Shown here piece after piece: positions 7,046-13,946 of a DNA stretch of 13,946 nucleotides (the stretch's first letter is position 1; every line of letters starts with the position of its first letter). The DNA is from Flammeovirgaceae bacterium. GTDB taxonomy: Bacteria; Bacteroidota; Bacteroidia; Cytophagales; Cyclobacteriaceae. The notes under the pieces are model-generated. The model was not told the origin of the DNA. It did not search any database and saw only the letters and a list, made by a program, of their open reading frames with translations. Made by a program: the position numbers and the translations under genes. The stretch spans positions 1 through 13,946 of the forward strand of contig QIEB01000240.1 of assembly GCA_003229495.1 (NCBI GenBank). The letters run 5' to 3'.

Positions 7046-8411
7046 ATTCCAGGGTTTGTTTAGCTGCCGCCTGGCGTTTTCTTACAATTGATTTTGACAA
7101 CCTGAAATATTGGACCAGGGGAATGTGAGCGGGACAAACATATGAGCAGGAGCCGCATTCAAAGCAATCCATCAAGTGGTGTTCTGTCATTTGATCGTAG
7201 GCTTCAAATTTTGCCAGAATCCCCAACCTGGAAGGATTCAGAAAAAGTGGACAGGCATCCACACAGGCTCCGCATTTAATACAGGGGTAGATCTTTTCAG
7301 GTCTTATAACATCCTTTTCCGTAAAGGCCAGAATTCCTGATGTTCCTTTCACAATGGATATATCCAGGTTTGAAACTGCTGTCCCCATCATGGGGCCTCC
7401 CATGTACACTTCACTGATCTCCCCATCAACTCCCACTTGTTCCAATACATACCGCAGCGGGGTCCCGATGGGAATCAAATAATTTCCTTTCTTTTTTATT
7501 CCAGGACCGGTAATAGTTATTACTCGCTCCTGAATGCCGCGACCGTGCGGTAACAAACGTCCGATTTCAGCAGTGGTGGCCACATTGACCACTACCGCAT
7601 GAACTTCTATAGGTAACCCTCCGGAAGGCACTTCACGATCTAACAGCGAAGTGATCAACATTTTCTCCGAACCCTGAGGATATTTTACCGGGACCACCTT
7701 TATTGAAACCTGAAGGTCATTGGGGATATTGGCTTCCAAATGATCCACAGCATCCTGTTTGTTGGCCTCTATTCCGATAATCACCCTGGTAGCTCCCGTT
7801 GCTTTGAGCAGATACCTGATACCTGTGAAGATATCTTGTGCCTGTTCAAGCATTACCCGATGGTCTGTAGTCAGATAGGGCTCACACTCAATGCCATTGA
7901 TGATTAACACTTCACAATGTTTTCCTTCCGGTATTTTTAGTTTAACATGGGTAGGGAAAGCAGCTCCGCCAAGCCCTACAATCCCCGCATTCTGAATCCC
8001 CTGCAATATCTCTTCCGTGGTAGCGCTTTCAAGGTTGACAGGTGTGCCTTCCTGTACCTCCTGAGTGGAAGAGGGAAACGCCTCAAGAAAGATCCCCGGT
8101 GCCATTTTACCTGAAATAGTAGGTACATTGACAATTTTTCTAATGGTTCCGGAAACAGGGGCGTGCATGGGTACTGATACATAACCGTCTGCTTGGGCTA
8201 TTAATTGTCCACGCACTACCTCCTGTCCTTCCACCACCATGATCTTTGAGGGGGCGCCGATATGTTGGACCATGGGTAGTATTATTACCGGAGCAAAAGG
8301 GAATTGACGAATGGGCAAACCATTGGTTTCCCTTTTGTGTTCCGGCGGATGAATCCCATTCTTGAATGTATTGGTTCGAAAATTCAACACCGGCTTAGTT
8401 GTATTTTTCAC
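7035..8411 (-). CDS. rnfC: Rnf complex NADH-binding iron-sulfur subunit RnfC
   Basis: RnfC (about 458 aa from the start used here) is the soluble peripheral subunit that exchanges electrons with NAD(H). The N-terminus has the family motif GIHPPEHK, followed by a lipoyl/barrel-like domain rich in Gly and Val. A nucleotide/flavin-binding region with GLGGAAFPTHVKL (from residue 146) and NGIECEPYLTTDHR (from 172) follows. Two ferredoxin motifs lie at C377, C380, C383, C387 and C416, C419, C422, C426. There is no ATG before the conserved domain. Candidates are TTG at 8432, GTG at 8411 and GTG at 8390. I give 8411, a short overlap with the end of the PFOR gene; 8390, just 4 nt after its stop, is equally possible. 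Translational coupling to the upstream gene would fit the weak start. All catalytic motifs appear intact. Confidence 0.93.
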   Translation of the reverse strand: MKNTTKPVLNFRTNTFKNGIHPPEHKRETNGLPIRQFPFAPVIILPMVQHIGAPSKIMVVEGQEVVRGQLIAQADGYVSVPMHAPVSGTIRKIVNVPTISGKMAPGIFLEAFPSSTQEVQEGTPVNLESATTEEILQGIQNAGIVGLGGAAFPTHVKLKIPEGKHCEVLIINGIECEPYLTTDHRVMLEQAQDIFTGIRYLLKATGATRVIIGIEANKQDAVDHLEANIPNDLQVSIKVVPVKYPQGSEKMLITSLLDREVPSGGLPIEVHAVVVNVATTAEIGRLLPHGRGIQERVITITGPGIKKKGNYLIPIGTPLRYVLEQVGVDGEISEVYMGGPMMGTAVSNLDISIVKGTSGILAFTEKDVIRPEKIYPCIKCGACVDACPLFLNPSRLGILAKFEAYDQMTEHHLMDCFECGSCSYVCPAHIPLVQYFRLSKSIVRKRQAAAKQTLEYVQ

Positions 8412-11400
8412 CTCGTTTGATCCATTTATCAATATCCTTTTCAGTACGGTCTCCCGGCAAACCGGGGTGTATCACCCTGGCGGTACATTTTTCGGCGGAC
8501 TTCACTAAATCCTGATAAGGACCTGCTTGCGGATCCTTGATATAGGCCTTATCATCTTTGTTGTAAGCAAAGATATTGGGGTTGAGCTTGATACATTCGT
8601 CGCAGGAAGTACACTCCTCTGTTTCCAGCCATGGGGCCATCATTGATTCCCCCGGGAATCCATTAGTTTCCCCCGAAACTGTTGAAGGCTGCTGTGCGGC
8701 AGTTTCAACCATAGACACCTCAATCGCTTCGCTGCCATCCTCCCCCAAAAGTTTCATTAATCCCTGGGTGATTTTACCCACCACTTCTGCCCGTACTTTT
8801 TGTTCGAGGTCTACTTTTTTCACCGGTTCAATTTCTATACCTGCCAATCCGCGTAGCATAATCCAAAAATCACGTCTTTCCTCACAAGACTCCACAATTT
8901 TCTTGGCCACCAGAACCCGGTTCAATCGCTGTTTCCTATCCACGGCCCAGATATAAGGGAATTTTCCTTCCCTCTCATCGGCATCTAATTCCAGAAATTC
9001 CCACAAAACCACCATGTTGTCATTCCAGCTATCCCGAGGGGCCTGCCGGAAGTGTTTTCTAAATCTGGCTTCGGTTAAAGCAAAATCAGCAAAAGTCATG
9101 GCCAACTCCATCGATTTCTCCCTACCATTTTCCAAATATTTCAACTGATAGGTGGGCCATATTTTATCCTTGTCAGGGTTACCGTCCAGGTCAAAGGCTT
9201 CTTCAGTCTTTACTCCATTATCGGGATTGTATTTAAAAATGGGATAGGCGCGGGACTCAAGAGCTAATTTCGCCTGGTGTACCCCTAAATCATCTGCTAC
9301 CCCATGCTCGGGTTGACAAGTAGTATAGAGGTTAAACAACGCAGGACGCCTGGTCATTAGTCCATCAATGAACCCTTCTAACATCTGGTTGGTATTGGCT
9401 AAAGTTGACTGCAGCACATAGGTGTTTCTATGGGCCATGGCAATTAAGCCGATCTCTTTACGTGGTTCCGATTTACCTTTCCAGACTTTGCCGTATTGGG
9501 CCATGTCTGAAATCTGTCCAATGAATCCGGAGGTACAAGCCTGGCCACCGGTATTAGAGTAGACCTGAGTATCCACTACAATTACCTTTATGGGTTTGCC
9601 GGAGGCCATCATGCGTGATAAGTTTTGAAGCCCAATGTCATACATTGCCCCGTCACCTCCCAAAGCTACTACCGGAGGACATAACAGCCATTCTTCGTCA
9701 CTAAACTGCTGCCAGTTGAAATATGTCAAGAAATCGTCATGCTCACTGGAATCGTAGCACCCACTTAGCTCCAGTTCTGCTTTACGAATAACTTTATAGC
9801 CGTCGGCCATTTTTGCCATATGACCCTCAAAGATTCCCATGGCCATGGAGGTAGAATCCTGGAAAAGGTGATTGGCCCAGGGAAAGGGGTATGGATTGTA
9901 AGGCCAGGTGCTACCCCATACCGAAGTACATCCGGTAGCATTACACATGCCCATAGACGAACGACCTTTTCCGGTGGTTCCTACCTCATACTTCCATTTC
10001 AATTGTTTTAGTTTAGCCAGCAACTGCGTCACATCCTTCAGCCATTCCTGGTCTATTGGTTCACTACCTTCTTCAGATTCCAGTTTACTGGCAATTCCGG
10101 AAACCGTTAAGTCTCTATCATGCATTTCCTCAATGATTTTCGACATCATGTCCGCATCGCTGACATTTACCGTACCCATGAGTTTGAGTTGAATGTGGCG
10201 TTCCAATTTTTCCGACAGTTCCTCCAGGTAAGCCAGGTGTTTCTTCACTCGCGGCTGCATCAAAGACTCGACGGTAGCAATAAATAAATGTATGACTGAT
10301 TTTTCGGAGCAACCCAAACAAGCCCCGTCGCCGCTGGCAAAATCCAGATAAGCCTCCTTGTTTAGTAACAGAGTTTCTAGAGGTCCAATTTTTTCCTCAA
10401 GGTCATCTATGCGATTGTACTTTTTCGGTGTATTGGGCAGGTCCATCCACAAGTCCCAGTCTTTTCTCAACCGTGCTACTGATCCTTCGGTCTGAACGAT
10501 GGGTCTGAGGGCATCATCATCACAAACCTCTACACATTCCATACATCCTTTACAGGTATTTGGATTAATTGTAATACTAAAAAGTCCCCCACTGTTGGGC
10601 TGATCTTTTTCATGCAGGTGGTAATAGGGACGGGTAAGGGTAAATTGGAACTCTCCCAGTTCATCGCGAAACCACTCAAACTCCTCGGATAGCTCCTGAC
10701 CATTATTACTTGCCTCAATGGTCTGATCGATGGCATCCTGAATCAGATTATTAACAGTAGCTCCATTTTGTGGTTCATTGCATAGAGCCCGGACCTTACC
10801 TTCCAGTTGCCGTACCGCTTTTGGCAATAATTCTACTTTCTGGTGATTTTTCTTTACCCGTTTTACAATGGTGTCCAGGACATCTGTGAAATCGCTTACC
10901 AGACCCGGGATGGCGGTATCGGGACATACCGTATAGCAATCCCCGCAAGCGGTGCAGTTATTGGGAATCCATTCAGGATGCTCGAAACGGATGCCCGTCA
11001 TATCCCTGAAAAGTGAGGATACCGCAGGCATCACGCTCAATCCTATAAATGGATCAGTGAGGTTATCATTTCCCATGCCTCTTTGATAGAAATTTCCGGT
11101 TTGTTCCCAGAATCTATGGATGTCGCTAAGGTTGGATTCGCTTTTGGGAAGATTTTTCATCATAGCGGGAATAGGCAACTCTGCTTGGCCATTGGTCTTT
11201 TCAGCCTGGTCCGTGCTTAGGACTTTATTAGTAATTTCCTGTACCTCATCAAATCCTCTTTTCACAACCCGCATGTTGTCATCAACTACCCGCTGACCTT
11301 TTGATCCAAATTTGTGCTGCAATTGGTCTTCAATGGCCTTGAGCAATGATACTTCGGTAAGACCAGCTTTTTTCATAAGCGGAGAGGCTGCAAAAAAAGC

Positions 11401-13326
11401 ACCTTGAAATGCTATCCCCTGCATTCTCAATTGCAATTCAGGATCCGTGGCCTCTTCCCGGGCTATTTTGAAGCCATCTATGTAAAAGACATGAACGTTG
11501 TTATCTATTATCAGTTTTCGATACTGCCTGGGAATATCCGCCCACACTTCATCCGGTTTCGCACGGTCACTTTGTATGATAAAACAACCCTCTTTTTTCA
11601 ATCCGGCTAAAGCATTAGTATGCTTAAATACGTTAGGATCAGGTGAAAGTACCACGTCAACAAAGAAAAATTCGCAGTTCATGCGGATGGGTTCTGGTGC
11701 TGCGGCCAGATAATAAGTAGTGGGTTGCCCTTTTTTCTCAGATCCATATTTTGGATTTGCCTTTATGTCATATCCCAGCAAATCAAACAGTGTCATGGCC
11801 AGATTTTTACCGGTGGTAATGGCTCCCCAACCTCCCACCGAGTGAAACCGTACTGTTATGGCGTCTTTGGGCATCAGGTTAGGATTTTCCGATCCTTTGA
11901 CGGAAAGGTCTTTCACATGGGGATATGCATCCTCTATAGTCTCCTGGTAAGCTTGTTGTTTGGGGGTAAACGCCTGTTCCCGAATAAAATCTATAGATAA
12001 ATAGAACTGTTTTTTGTGTTTCCCGTCAGGCAGCATATTCTCAATAGCCCCAATGATCCCCTCGGGCTGCAGATCACGACTTCCCAGACCAAAGGACCCG
12101 GAGTACAAGGCTGGAATGTGTTTAGACTCAAAACTCACCAGATCTTCGAAGGGTTTGTGCTTACTGTCCTTGCTGTTTTCGATGCACTTGGAAATCACCG
12201 CCCGGATTTCCCTGATCATAGGAAGATCCGTAGCCAGGGGTTGATCGAGTCTTTCCAGTACGGTAACTCCTTTTTTGCCTTTGAGCAGTTGCCCTATAAG
12301 ATCTCCTGGAAAAGGCCTGAACATCACCAGATCAACCACTCCTACTTTGATCTTCCGGGTATCTCTTATGTAGTCAACTACAACTTCGGCACTGGGCACC
12401 ACACTGCCTTGTCCAACGATCAGATAATCGGCGTCTTCTGCCCGGTAGGACATTACCCGCGCATATTGACGCCCGGTGAGTTGATGATACTCGTTAAATG
12501 CGAGATCCGTCAATTCTTTGATATGGTCAAAAAAGAAGGGCCGTTGTGCTGCCACACTCTGCATATAGGAATCCTGATTTTGAACGATCCCGGCCATTAA
12601 CGGATTATCCACATCCCACAATTCCGGTATTCGCCTGCGCTTATCTCCATAGATTATTCTTTGGGCGGCAGTGGGTGTATCAATGATGTCGTCGGGTCTT
12701 CCCAAAAACTCCTTGATCAGGTTACGCTCCGGGACCTGCAATGATTCAATCAAATGTGTCGTTAAAAATCCATCCTGGGCCACCACTCCGGGTGTCAATG
12801 CCAACTCAGCAACTTTATGGGCAATGATGTTGAGATCCGCTACCCGTTGGGCGTTTTTAGCAAAAAGTTGGAAAAAACCGGTATCATCTATGGCATGGTA
12901 ATCATCATGTCCCGCATGCACGTTTAGGGTAGATTTGGTCATGGCCCTGGCACCAATATTAAGCACATAGGTGAGTCTTTTCCCTACGGCGGCGTATAGT
13001 GATTCATGCATGTAAGCAATACCCTGTCCTGAAGAAAAATTAGCAGCTCTCAGGCCTGTCATGGAGAGGCCTGCAGTTACCGCGGCCGCGGCATGTTCCC
13101 CCTCCGGCTCAATGAATATCAGGGGTCTGCCTGAAATGTTTAAATGTCCATTAGCCGCTTCCTCCGCCCAGAATTCTCCCATTTGTGTGGAGGGAGTAAT
13201 GGGATAGGCACCTGCTGCATCGGATGATTCTCTTTCACACATAATAGCAGCGGTATTGCCGTCCATAGCAGCGCGTACACCGGGGTACTTGACCTTGTTT
13301 TTTTTTGAGTCCATAAAAGGTTTCAT
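8395..13326 (-). CDS. nifJ: Extended pyruvate:ferredoxin (2-oxoacid) oxidoreductase with C-terminal fused ferredoxin domain
   Basis: Decarboxylates pyruvate, or a related 2-oxoacid, with CoA to an acyl-CoA and reduces ferredoxin. At 1643 aa it is far longer than the usual 1170-1230 aa single-chain PFOR. Domain order: substrate/TPP domain I with YPITPST (41-47) and GARA (R127), matching the known pyruvate-contact Thr and Arg; domain II (about 285-430); gamma domain (about 488-700, VRFHSVGGWGAITTGKN); ferredoxin motifs C791/794/797/801 and C925/928/931/935 (CD instead of CP); proximal-cluster ligands C1003, C1006, C1133 and probably C1337; TPP domain with GGDGAMYDIG (1223-1232) and YSNTGGQ (1256-1262). 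Unusual additions are about 80 extra residues between the two ferredoxin motifs, about 100 charged, helical residues between C1006 and C1133, and an additional C-terminal single-cluster ferredoxin-like domain (C1572, C1575, C1578, C1614). First gene of the rnf operon. ATG at 13326 lacks a Shine-Dalgarno; M5 is an alternative start. Confidence 0.93.
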   Translation of the reverse strand: MKPFMDSKKNKVKYPGVRAAMDGNTAAIMCERESSDAAGAYPITPSTQMGEFWAEEAANGHLNISGRPLIFIEPEGEHAAAAVTAGLSMTGLRAANFSSGQGIAYMHESLYAAVGKRLTYVLNIGARAMTKSTLNVHAGHDDYHAIDDTGFFQLFAKNAQRVADLNIIAHKVAELALTPGVVAQDGFLTTHLIESLQVPERNLIKEFLGRPDDIIDTPTAAQRIIYGDKRRRIPELWDVDNPLMAGIVQNQDSYMQSVAAQRPFFFDHIKELTDLAFNEYHQLTGRQYARVMSYRAEDADYLIVGQGSVVPSAEVVVDYIRDTRKIKVGVVDLVMFRPFPGDLIGQLLKGKKGVTVLERLDQPLATDLPMIREIRAVISKCIENSKDSKHKPFEDLVSFESKHIPALYSGSFGLGSRDLQPEGIIGAIENMLPDGKHKKQFYLSIDFIREQAFTPKQQAYQETIEDAYPHVKDLSVKGSENPNLMPKDAITVRFHSVGGWGAITTGKNLAMTLFDLLGYDIKANPKYGSEKKGQPTTYYLAAAPEPIRMNCEFFFVDVVLSPDPNVFKHTNALAGLKKEGCFIIQSDRAKPDEVWADIPRQYRKLIIDNNVHVFYIDGFKIAREEATDPELQLRMQGIAFQGAFFAASPLMKKAGLTEVSLLKAIEDQLQHKFGSKGQRVVDDNMRVVKRGFDEVQEITNKVLSTDQAEKTNGQAELPIPAMMKNLPKSESNLSDIHRFWEQTGNFYQRGMGNDNLTDPFIGLSVMPAVSSLFRDMTGIRFEHPEWIPNNCTACGDCYTVCPDTAIPGLVSDFTDVLDTIVKRVKKNHQKVELLPKAVRQLEGKVRALCNEPQNGATVNNLIQDAIDQTIEASNNGQELSEEFEWFRDELGEFQFTLTRPYYHLHEKDQPNSGGLFSITINPNTCKGCMECVEVCDDDALRPIVQTEGSVARLRKDWDLWMDLPNTPKKYNRIDDLEEKIGPLETLLLNKEAYLDFASGDGACLGCSEKSVIHLFIATVESLMQPRVKKHLAYLEELSEKLERHIQLKLMGTVNVSDADMMSKIIEEMHDRDLTVSGIASKLESEEGSEPIDQEWLKDVTQLLAKLKQLKWKYEVGTTGKGRSSMGMCNATGCTSVWGSTWPYNPYPFPWANHLFQDSTSMAMGIFEGHMAKMADGYKVIRKAELELSGCYDSSEHDDFLTYFNWQQFSDEEWLLCPPVVALGGDGAMYDIGLQNLSRMMASGKPIKVIVVDTQVYSNTGGQACTSGFIGQISDMAQYGKVWKGKSEPRKEIGLIAMAHRNTYVLQSTLANTNQMLEGFIDGLMTRRPALFNLYTTCQPEHGVADDLGVHQAKLALESRAYPIFKYNPDNGVKTEEAFDLDGNPDKDKIWPTYQLKYLENGREKSMELAMTFADFALTEARFRKHFRQAPRDSWNDNMVVLWEFLELDADEREGKFPYIWAVDRKQRLNRVLVAKKIVESCEERRDFWIMLRGLAGIEIEPVKKVDLEQKVRAEVVGKITQGLMKLLGEDGSEAIEVSMVETAAQQPSTVSGETNGFPGESMMAPWLETEECTSCDECIKLNPNIFAYNKDDKAYIKDPQAGPYQDLVKSAEKCTARVIHPGLPGDRTEKDIDKWIKRGEKYN

Positions 13327-13392
13327 TATTCTTGAGATGCTGCAGCCACCATTTTCCGGGTTTGCAGTTTGCGCTTTTTGATCATATTAATA

Positions 13393-13415
13393 GACCTAAG
13401 CTATCCATATAGGTC
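13393..13415. promoter_or_regulatory. Inverted repeat GACCTA-N11-TAGGTC upstream of nifJ
   Basis: Six-base arms GACCTA (13393-13398) and TAGGTC (13410-13415) flank 11 nt. It lies about 70 nt before the nifJ ATG, where an operator or promoter-proximal site would be expected. Short arms make chance possible. No regulator family is assigned. Confidence 0.3.
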
Positions 13416-13420
13416 AATGC

Positions 13421-13439
13421 TTGACATAAGAATTGTCAA
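13421..13439. promoter_or_regulatory. Dyad TTGACA-N7-TGTCAA upstream of nifJ
   Basis: Perfect six-base arms separated by 7 nt, about 95 nt before the nifJ ATG and only 5 nt from the neighbouring GACCTA dyad. The TTGAC...GTCAA outer bases recall CRP/FNR-family half-sites, but the spacing differs from the classical FNR site (TTGAT-N4-ATCAA), so an FNR-type assignment is not supported. The minus-strand arm TTGACA could also serve as a -35-like element for nifJ. Candidate operator only. Confidence 0.35.
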
Positions 13440-13475
13440 TTGTTAAGATGATTTTTATCAATAGAGGTTTGTTAT

Positions 13476-13494
13476 GGCTTATAAGCCTCAGGCT
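13476..13494. repeat. Overlapping palindromes in the divergent intergenic region
   Basis: GGCTTATAAGCC (13476-13487) is a perfect 12-bp palindrome. It overlaps a second dyad, AGCCT-C-AGGCT (13484-13494). These sit in the middle of the nifJ/radical-SAM divergent spacer and could bind a dimeric regulator or form alternative hairpins. They lie between divergent genes, so a terminator role is unlikely. Confidence 0.35.
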
Positions 13495-13500
13495 AAAATT

Positions 13501-13530
13501 ATATAGATATTCAGGTACTAATATCTATAT
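13501..13530. promoter_or_regulatory. Perfect 11-bp inverted repeat with 8-nt spacer, candidate operator
   Basis: Arms ATATAGATATT (13501-13511) and AATATCTATAT (13520-13530) are exact reverse complements around an 8-nt spacer CAGGTACT. The element lies 47 nt before the ATG of the radical SAM gene and about 175 nt before the nifJ ATG, in the only divergent spacer of the window. Arm length and perfect match are well above the other dyads here, so it is the best operator candidate. The AT-rich arms and lack of a T-tract make a terminator unlikely. The regulator is unknown. Confidence 0.5.
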
Positions 13531-13564
13531 TAAAAACTGAATGTTGTAAATTGTACTAGTAAGA

Positions 13565-13569
13565 AGAGG
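13565..13569 (+). promoter_or_regulatory. Ribosome binding site of the radical SAM gene
   Basis: AGAGG lies 8 nt before the ATG at 13578. It is the clearest Shine-Dalgarno-like sequence in the window and supports that start. Confidence 0.5.
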
Positions 13570-13577
13570 CCACACCA

Positions 13578-13946
13578 ATGAAATTATTACTTATAAACCC
13601 CAAATTTCCGGAGAGTTTCTGGAGTTTCAAATGGGCAGCAGATAATGTTTTACCCCATAGAAAAACGGTAAACCCGCCTTTAGGATTAGCCACCTTGGCA
13701 GCTTTATGCCCCCAGTGGTGGGAAGTTGAGATTATTGACGAAAACATTGAGTCTATCCACTTTAAACCTCGAGCGGATATCATAGGCATTTGCGGAATGG
13801 GAGTTCAATTTGAACGTCAACAAGAATTACTCACTTTCTATAAACAAAAAGGATATTTCGTAGTTGCCGGAGGGAGTAATGCATCTTTATGCCCGGAGTT
13901 GTATGAATCGCTGGCAGATACCATTATATCGGGAGAAGCGGAATAT
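13578..13946 (+). CDS. B12-binding-domain radical SAM protein, N-terminal part (runs off the window)
   Basis: The first 123 residues are present, in frame to the last base of the window. The pattern is that of the N-terminal cobalamin-binding Rossmann-like domain of class B radical SAM enzymes. It has LLLINPKFPESFWSFK (3-18), NPPLGLATLAAL (32-43), a DEN segment at 54-56, the IIGICGMGVQFERQ stretch and VVAGGSNASLCPELY (95-109), and it reaches ISGEAEY at the edge. This resembles the subgroup with a C-terminal DUF4070 domain that includes the hopanoid 2-methylase HpnP. The CxxxCxxC radical SAM motif would lie beyond the window, so the reaction cannot be stated. The classical B12 ligand motif DxHxxG is not seen in this portion, as is common for this subgroup. 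It is transcribed divergently from nifJ and shares its regulatory spacer; a functional link, such as a need for low-potential electrons, is only speculation. Confidence 0.8.
   Translation, partial: MKLLLINPKFPESFWSFKWAADNVLPHRKTVNPPLGLATLAALCPQWWEVEIIDENIESIHFKPRADIIGICGMGVQFERQQELLTFYKQKGYFVVAGGSNASLCPELYESLADTIISGEAEY

Noticed and set aside
6501..7091. 196-codon open frame on the plus strand over rnfD
   Set aside because: The rnfD frame carries all family motifs; the opposite frame is rich in basic residues without structure and is a shadow.
2162..8411. Na+-translocating NADH:quinone reductase (nqr) operon instead of rnf
   Set aside because: RnfB with its CGACGYPGC motif and RnfC with two ferredoxin motifs are present, and no NqrF or NqrA-type gene is seen; the FNR-like protein lacks the NqrF 2Fe-2S domain and membrane helix.
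12016..12600. 194-codon open frame on the plus strand inside nifJ
   Set aside because: It is antisense to conserved PFOR coding sequence, has no recognisable motif, and no start signal.
8395..13326. Frameshift or fusion artefact to explain the long PFOR
   Set aside because: The frame is continuous, the domains occur in the normal PFOR order without duplication, and the extra segments sit at domain borders, so a real extended form is more likely than an artefact.
13421..13439. Classical FNR box at the TTGACA...TGTCAA dyad
   Set aside because: The arms and spacing do not fit TTGAT-N4-ATCAA, so it is kept only as an unassigned dyad.

Overview
The window reads as a bacterial chromosomal segment, most likely from Bacteroidota. 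This is inferred from a mid-range G+C, the near absence of Shine-Dalgarno sequences before most genes, and a cyclase/TolB-like/TPR protein of a kind common in that phylum. No RNA gene, insertion sequence, CRISPR array or phage gene was seen. Phylum-level confidence is moderate.

Layout. Bases 1-128 hold no recognisable gene. A plus-strand gene (129-2066) encodes a class III nucleotide cyclase domain fused to a TolB/FlgO-like domain and TPR repeats. A short convergent gap (2067-2161) separates it from the main feature: an unbroken minus-strand operon of nine genes covering 13326 down to 2162. In transcription order these are an extended pyruvate:ferredoxin oxidoreductase (nifJ-like, 1643 aa), rnfC, rnfD, rnfG, rnfE, rnfA, a 63-aa Cys-rich single-pass membrane protein (NqrM-like), a plant-type ferredoxin-NADP reductase-like flavoprotein, and rnfB. 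Neighbours overlap or lie within about 11 nt of each other, so co-transcription and translational coupling are very likely. A 251-bp divergent intergenic region rich in inverted repeats separates nifJ from a plus-strand gene (13578 to the window end) that encodes the N-terminus of a B12-binding-domain radical SAM protein.

How it may work. Oxidative decarboxylation of pyruvate (or another 2-oxoacid) by the PFOR yields acetyl-CoA and low-potential electrons. These could be held by the ferredoxin domain fused to the PFOR C-terminus. RnfB and RnfC would exchange electrons between ferredoxin and NAD(H), coupled to H+ or Na+ transport through RnfA/D/E/G. The FNR-like protein, placed between rnfA and rnfB and coupled to rnfB, offers a second branch to NADP(H). 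The Cys-rich membrane protein is a candidate assembly factor for the iron centre shared by RnfA and RnfE. This PFOR-Rnf-FNR hub linking ferredoxin, NADH, NADPH and ion gradient is the most interesting content of the window. Unusual parts are the enlarged PFOR, the two inserted genes, and an RnfB whose C-terminal ferredoxin motifs have partly decayed.
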